Assembly (NCBI GenBank): GCA_900556185.1
Contig: USNN01000032.1
Location: forward strand, 1-9,377
Length of the DNA stretch: 9,377 bases
DNA from: an uncultured Eubacteriales bacterium
Lineage (GTDB): Bacteria; Bacillota; Clostridia; Christensenellales; UBA1242
Reading direction: 5' to 3'
Part shown: positions 6,368-9,377 of the stretch, piece after piece
Numbering within the stretch: position 1 is the first letter of the stretch
Layout: each line of letters opens with the position of its first letter
Made by a program: the position numbers and the translations under genes
The notes under the pieces: model-generated
The model's input: the letters and a program-made list of their open reading frames with translations, nothing else
What the model was told of the DNA's origin: nothing
The model's database searches: none

Positions 6368-7256
6368 AATAACCAAAGGGTTTATTGGTGCTTTTGAAGT
6401 CTGGGATGTATTCAGAAGACGCACTATCTAATTCTTGAGCATAAATGTTTTTAAAGCCACATTCTAGGGCTTTATTTAGCACTCTTTTATATTCTAGTTT
6501 TGTAATTCGTCTATTTATCTCTTTAAATTCAAACGCCCTGTATACAGGCAAATATTGCCCCATTATTGATATTATTTGGTTTTCACCCAAGTTATTGTAT
6601 ATCCAATCTATAATTTTAACGGTATCATCGGTGTGGCTAGGCAACACTAAAACTCTTACAATAACACCCTTTTTCATAAGTCCGTTTTCAATTACATCTG
6701 CGCCCACTAGCTCACGGTATTTTTTTATGGCTTTTGTAGCCACTTTAAAATAATCTTTGGCGCTTGAATACTTTTCGCTTAGTTCTTCACTGCAATACCT
6801 TAAGTCTGTTAAAAATATATCCACTAAACCCTTTAATTTTTCAATTGTTTCTTCGCTTTCGTATCCGCTAGTATTCCAAACAACTGGAACTTTTGGTTTA
6901 TATAACTTCAAGGCTTTAATAATGGTATCTGTATTATGTGTTGGAGTAACAAAATTTATGTTATTAGCCCCTGCCCGCTCTAGGTCTTTTATAATACCCA
7001 CCAAATCTTCAGCGGTAACTATTTTTCCTTCTCCATTATTGCTAATTTCATAGTTTTGACAATACACGCACTTAAGGTTGCACCCAGTAAAAAATATTGT
7101 GCCACTACCAGCACTTTTTTCATCGCCACTAATAATGGGTTCCTCCCATTTATGAAGTGACACAAGCGAAACTCTTGCAGATTGTTCACCGCAAAAGCCT
7201 TTAACTTTTTCTCTATTTACATTACAATGCCTAGGGCAAATTAAACACTTTTCCAT
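6366..7256 (-). CDS. Radical SAM protein, PflA/PflX-like (COG1313 type), substrate unknown
   Basis: A 296-residue radical SAM enzyme of the type often labelled putative pyruvate formate-lyase activating enzyme. The S-adenosylmethionine cluster motif CNLKCVYC is at 59-66 (C59-x3-C63-x2-C66). The N-terminus has the extra cysteine pattern C4-x2-C7-P-R-x-C11 and G-F-C22-G typical of the COG1313 group. PTHNTDT, PVVWNTSGY and FLTDLRYCS follow in the usual order for the radical SAM barrel. No formate lyase gene is visible nearby, so the true substrate is unknown. I chose the ATG at 7256 (MEKCLICPRHCN). The frame is open to a TTG at 7292, which would add twelve unconserved residues and lies at the end of the ppdK terminator. 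There is no Shine-Dalgarno sequence; a sigma-A-like promoter ends 6 bases before the ATG. It is separated from ppdK by a terminator and so probably has its own transcript. Confidence 0.9.
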   Translation of the reverse strand: MEKCLICPRHCNVNREKVKGFCGEQSARVSLVSLHKWEEPIISGDEKSAGSGTIFFTGCNLKCVYCQNYEISNNGEGKIVTAEDLVGIIKDLERAGANNINFVTPTHNTDTIIKALKLYKPKVPVVWNTSGYESEETIEKLKGLVDIFLTDLRYCSEELSEKYSSAKDYFKVATKAIKKYRELVGADVIENGLMKKGVIVRVLVLPSHTDDTVKIIDWIYNNLGENQIISIMGQYLPVYRAFEFKEINRRITKLEYKRVLNKALECGFKNIYAQELDSASSEYIPDFKSTNKPFGY

Positions 7257-7262
7257 ACCAGT

Positions 7263-7292
7263 ATTATATCTCACATAGCACCCAAAACTCAA
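7263..7292 (-). promoter_or_regulatory. Sigma-A-type promoter of the radical SAM gene, leaderless geometry
   Basis: On the minus strand: TTGAGT (7292-7287, 4 of 6 to consensus), an 18-base spacer, a perfect TATAAT (7268-7263), then six bases (ACTGGT) and ATG at 7256. The predicted start of transcription falls on the A of the ATG. It lies directly after the ppdK terminator, where a new promoter would be expected. No Shine-Dalgarno sequence precedes the ATG. Confidence 0.6.
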
Positions 7293-7293
7293 G

Positions 7294-7333
7294 AAAAATA
7301 AAAGGATATACCAATTTTGATATATCCTTTTAT
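7294..7333 (-). terminator. Rho-independent terminator of ppdK
   Basis: A perfect 13-base stem pairs 7298-7310 with 7321-7333 (core AAAAGGATATA/TATATCCTTTT) around a 10-base loop. On the minus strand it is followed by a T-run (TTTTATTTTTC overlapping the stem end). It begins 20 bases after the ppdK TAG stop. The plus strand lacks a matching T-run, so it works in the ppdK direction. Confidence 0.9.
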
Positions 7334-7352
7334 AATTATTTATTATAGAAAA

Positions 7353-9377
7353 CTATTTCTTCCTAGGGAACTTAATTGCAGCTTGAGCAGCAGCTAGTCT
7401 TGCAATAGGAACTCTAAATGGAGAGCAAGAAACATAATCTAGACCAATCTTATGGCAGAACTCGATTGAAGATGGGTCCCCACCGTGTTCACCACAAATA
7501 CCAGCATGAAGATTCTTTCTTGTTTTTCTTCCAAGTGTGATTGCCATTTCCATAAGTTTACCAACACCTTCGGTGTCTAGTCTTGAGAATGGGTCAGATT
7601 CGTAAATCTTGTTTTGATAGTATGAAGGCAAGAACTTACCAGCATCGTCACGGCTAAATCCAAATGTCATTTGAGTTAAGTCGTTTGTACCAAAACAGAA
7701 GAATTCTGCGTCTTCAGCGATTTGGTCTGCAAGCAATGCAGCTCTTGGTATTTCAATCATAGTACCAACTTCATATGTTAAGTTAGATTTAGCTTCTTTA
7801 ATAACAGCATCGGCTGTTTCAACTACAATTTTCTTAACAAACTTTAATTCTTTTTCATCGCCAACTAGTGGAATCATAATTTCCGGGCAAACTTTCCAGT
7901 CTTTATGTCTTGCTTGAACTGCAATAGCAGCCTTAATAACAGCCTTTGTTTGCATAACTGCAATTTCAGGATAAGTTACAGCAAGTCTGCATCCACGGTG
8001 ACCCATCATTGGGTTAAATTCGTGAAGATCGTTAATTAATTGCTTAATTTGAGCAACTGTTTTGCCTTGAGTTTTAGCAAGTGCTTTAATATCTTCTTCA
8101 CTTGTTGGAACGAACTCATGCAAAGGTGGATCCAAGAATCTAATTGTAACAGATTTTCCTTCTAGGGCTTCCATTAAGCCTTCAAAGTCTTTTTGTTGCA
8201 TAGGTTCAATTTTTGCAAGAGCTTTTTCTCTTTGTTCAACTGTATCTGAGCAAATCATTTCTCTGAATGCACCAATTCTATCTGGGTCAAAGAACATATG
8301 CTCTGTACGGCATAGACCAATACCTTGAGCACCTAGTTCAGCGGCTCTTTTTGCATCTTGAGGAGTATCTGCGTTTGTTCTAACACCAAGTTCTTTATAC
8401 TTATCTGCAAGTTTCATAATTCTGCCAAAATAACCACTGTTAGGGTCAGCTGGAACAGTTTTGATTAGACCATCATAGATGTTACCGGTAGAACCATCAA
8501 GAGAAATAGCATCTCCTTCATGATAAGTTTTGCCAGCAAGTGTGAAGCATTTGTTTTCTTCATCCATTTTAATGTCGCCACAACCAGAAACACAGCAGGT
8601 TCCCATTCCACGAGCAACAACGGCAGCGTGAGATGTTTGACCACCACGAACGGTTAGGATACCTTGAGCATATTTCATACCTTCGATATCTTCTGGAGAG
8701 GTTTCAAGTCTTACAAGAACAACCTTTTCCTTTCTCTTTCCTGCTTCAACAGCGTCTTCAGCAGTAAATACAATAGTACCAGCGGCAGCACCTGGGCTAG
8801 CAGCAATACCTTTTCCAATAACATTCTTTTCAGCATCTTTAAGTGCTTTTGCATCAAATTGTGGGTGCAACAACATATCTAATGTTTTTGCATCAATTTG
8901 CATTAATGCTTCTTGTTCGGTTATCATACCTTCGTCTATTAAATCGCAAGCAATTTTAATAGCAGCGGCAGCGGTTCTTTTACCATTTCTAGTTTGAAGC
9001 ATATAAAGCTTCTTATCTTCAATAGTAAATTCCATATCTTGCATATCTCTATAATGATTTTCTAAAGTATTACAAACACTAACAAATTCTTTAAATGCTT
9101 CTGGGAATTTTTCTTCCATTTCACTAATATGCATTGGAGTTCTAACACCAGCAACAACATCTTCACCTTGAGCATTAGTTAAGAATTCACCAAATAATCC
9201 TTTTTCTCCAGTAGCTGGATCACGAGTAAACGCAACACCTGTTCCACAATCTTCACCCATGTTACCAAAAGCCATAGATTGAACATTAACAGCAGTTCCC
9301 CATGAATAAGGAATATCATTATCTCTTCTATACACATTAGCTCTTGGATTATCCCATGATCTAAATACAGCCTTAAT
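7353..9377 (-). CDS. ppdK: Pyruvate, phosphate dikinase, N-terminus beyond the window edge
   Basis: PPDK interconverts pyruvate, ATP and phosphate with phosphoenolpyruvate, AMP and pyrophosphate in the cytosol; in anaerobes it often runs in the glycolytic, pyrophosphate-using direction. The C-terminal 674 residues are visible, and the reading frame stays open through 9377 (AVFRSWDNPRANVYRR). By comparison with the 874-residue Clostridium symbiosum enzyme, about 205 residues are missing. Visible parts are the end of the ATP-grasp domain (GTGVAFTRDPATGE; DMEFTIEDKKLYMLQTRNGK), the swivelling phosphohistidine domain GGQTSHAAVVARG with its catalytic His codon at 8628-8630, and the PEP-binding barrel (GLCRTEHMFF, MGHRGCRL, FGTNDLTQMTFGFSRDD). 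The active-site Cys of HAGICGEHGGDP is coded at 7494-7496. The Thr two residues before the catalytic His is the known target of the regulatory protein PDRP. The GTG at 9335 is an internal Val, not the start. No active-site residue is missing. Confidence 0.98.
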   Translation of the reverse strand: MKAVFRSWDNPRANVYRRDNDIPYSWGTAVNVQSMAFGNMGEDCGTGVAFTRDPATGEKGLFGEFLTNAQGEDVVAGVRTPMHISEMEEKFPEAFKEFVSVCNTLENHYRDMQDMEFTIEDKKLYMLQTRNGKRTAAAAIKIACDLIDEGMITEQEALMQIDAKTLDMLLHPQFDAKALKDAEKNVIGKGIAASPGAAAGTIVFTAEDAVEAGKRKEKVVLVRLETSPEDIEGMKYAQGILTVRGGQTSHAAVVARGMGTCCVSGCGDIKMDEENKCFTLAGKTYHEGDAISLDGSTGNIYDGLIKTVPADPNSGYFGRIMKLADKYKELGVRTNADTPQDAKRAAELGAQGIGLCRTEHMFFDPDRIGAFREMICSDTVEQREKALAKIEPMQQKDFEGLMEALEGKSVTIRFLDPPLHEFVPTSEEDIKALAKTQGKTVAQIKQLINDLHEFNPMMGHRGCRLAVTYPEIAVMQTKAVIKAAIAVQARHKDWKVCPEIMIPLVGDEKELKFVKKIVVETADAVIKEAKSNLTYEVGTMIEIPRAALLADQIAEDAEFFCFGTNDLTQMTFGFSRDDAGKFLPSYYQNKIYESDPFSRLDTEGVGKLMEMAITLGRKTRKNLHAGICGEHGGDPSSIEFCHKIGLDYVSCSPFRVPIARLAAAQAAIKFPRKK

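Noticed and set aside
7257..7292. N-terminal extension of the radical SAM protein from TTG at 7292.
   Set aside because: The extra residues carry no family motif, the codon abuts the ppdK terminator T-run, and the stretch is better explained as a promoter.
8465..8647. Minus-strand open frame inside ppdK.
   Set aside because: It is an out-of-frame shadow of the highly conserved phosphohistidine region of ppdK, with no independent signal.
9333..9335. GTG as the start of a shorter PPDK.
   Set aside because: The conserved PPDK sequence continues in frame upstream to the window edge, so this is an internal Val codon.

Overview
The window looks like a chromosomal segment of a low-GC, endospore-forming, probably anaerobic Firmicute (Bacillota, Clostridia-like). 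The sporulation genes spoIIE, yabP and yabQ show that it belongs to a spore-forming lineage. Pyruvate phosphate dikinase and an oxygen-sensitive type of radical SAM enzyme fit an anaerobe. The standard genetic code fits: spoIIE ends in TGA and Trp is read from TGG. These lineage statements are inference from gene content; no phylogeny was run.

Layout. From 1 to 5279, four minus-strand genes run from right to left: spoIIE, tilS, a short cca-type nucleotidyltransferase, and a secreted VanW-family protein cut by the left edge. A divergent promoter region (5280-5415) separates them from a plus-strand trio, yabP-yabQ-divIC (5416-6325). A strong bidirectional terminator (6334-6367) follows. Two more minus-strand genes then face the trio: a PflA/PflX-like radical SAM protein, and pyruvate phosphate dikinase (ppdK), whose start lies beyond the right edge. 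ppdK has its own terminator (7294-7333).

How the genes relate. The set yabP, yabQ, divIC, spoIIE, tilS is the same neighbourhood found near the origin in Bacillus subtilis (yabP-yabQ-divIC-yabR-spoIIE-...-tilS-hprT-ftsH). Here it is rearranged so that spoIIE-tilS points away from yabPQ-divIC, and cca follows tilS in place of hprT-ftsH. SpoIIE and DivIC both act at the septum. YabP and YabQ act in spore envelope assembly. TilS and the nucleotidyltransferase both act on tRNA and overlap by 16 bases, so they are probably translationally coupled.

The most unusual signal is in promoter geometry. Both tilS and the radical SAM gene have good sigma-A-type promoters whose -10 element lies exactly 6 bases before the start codon, with no Shine-Dalgarno sequence. 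That would place the transcript start at or next to the first base of the start codon, as in leaderless mRNAs. No CRISPR array, transposon, tRNA, rRNA or novel defence system was seen, and no stretch over 300 bases lacks a gene.
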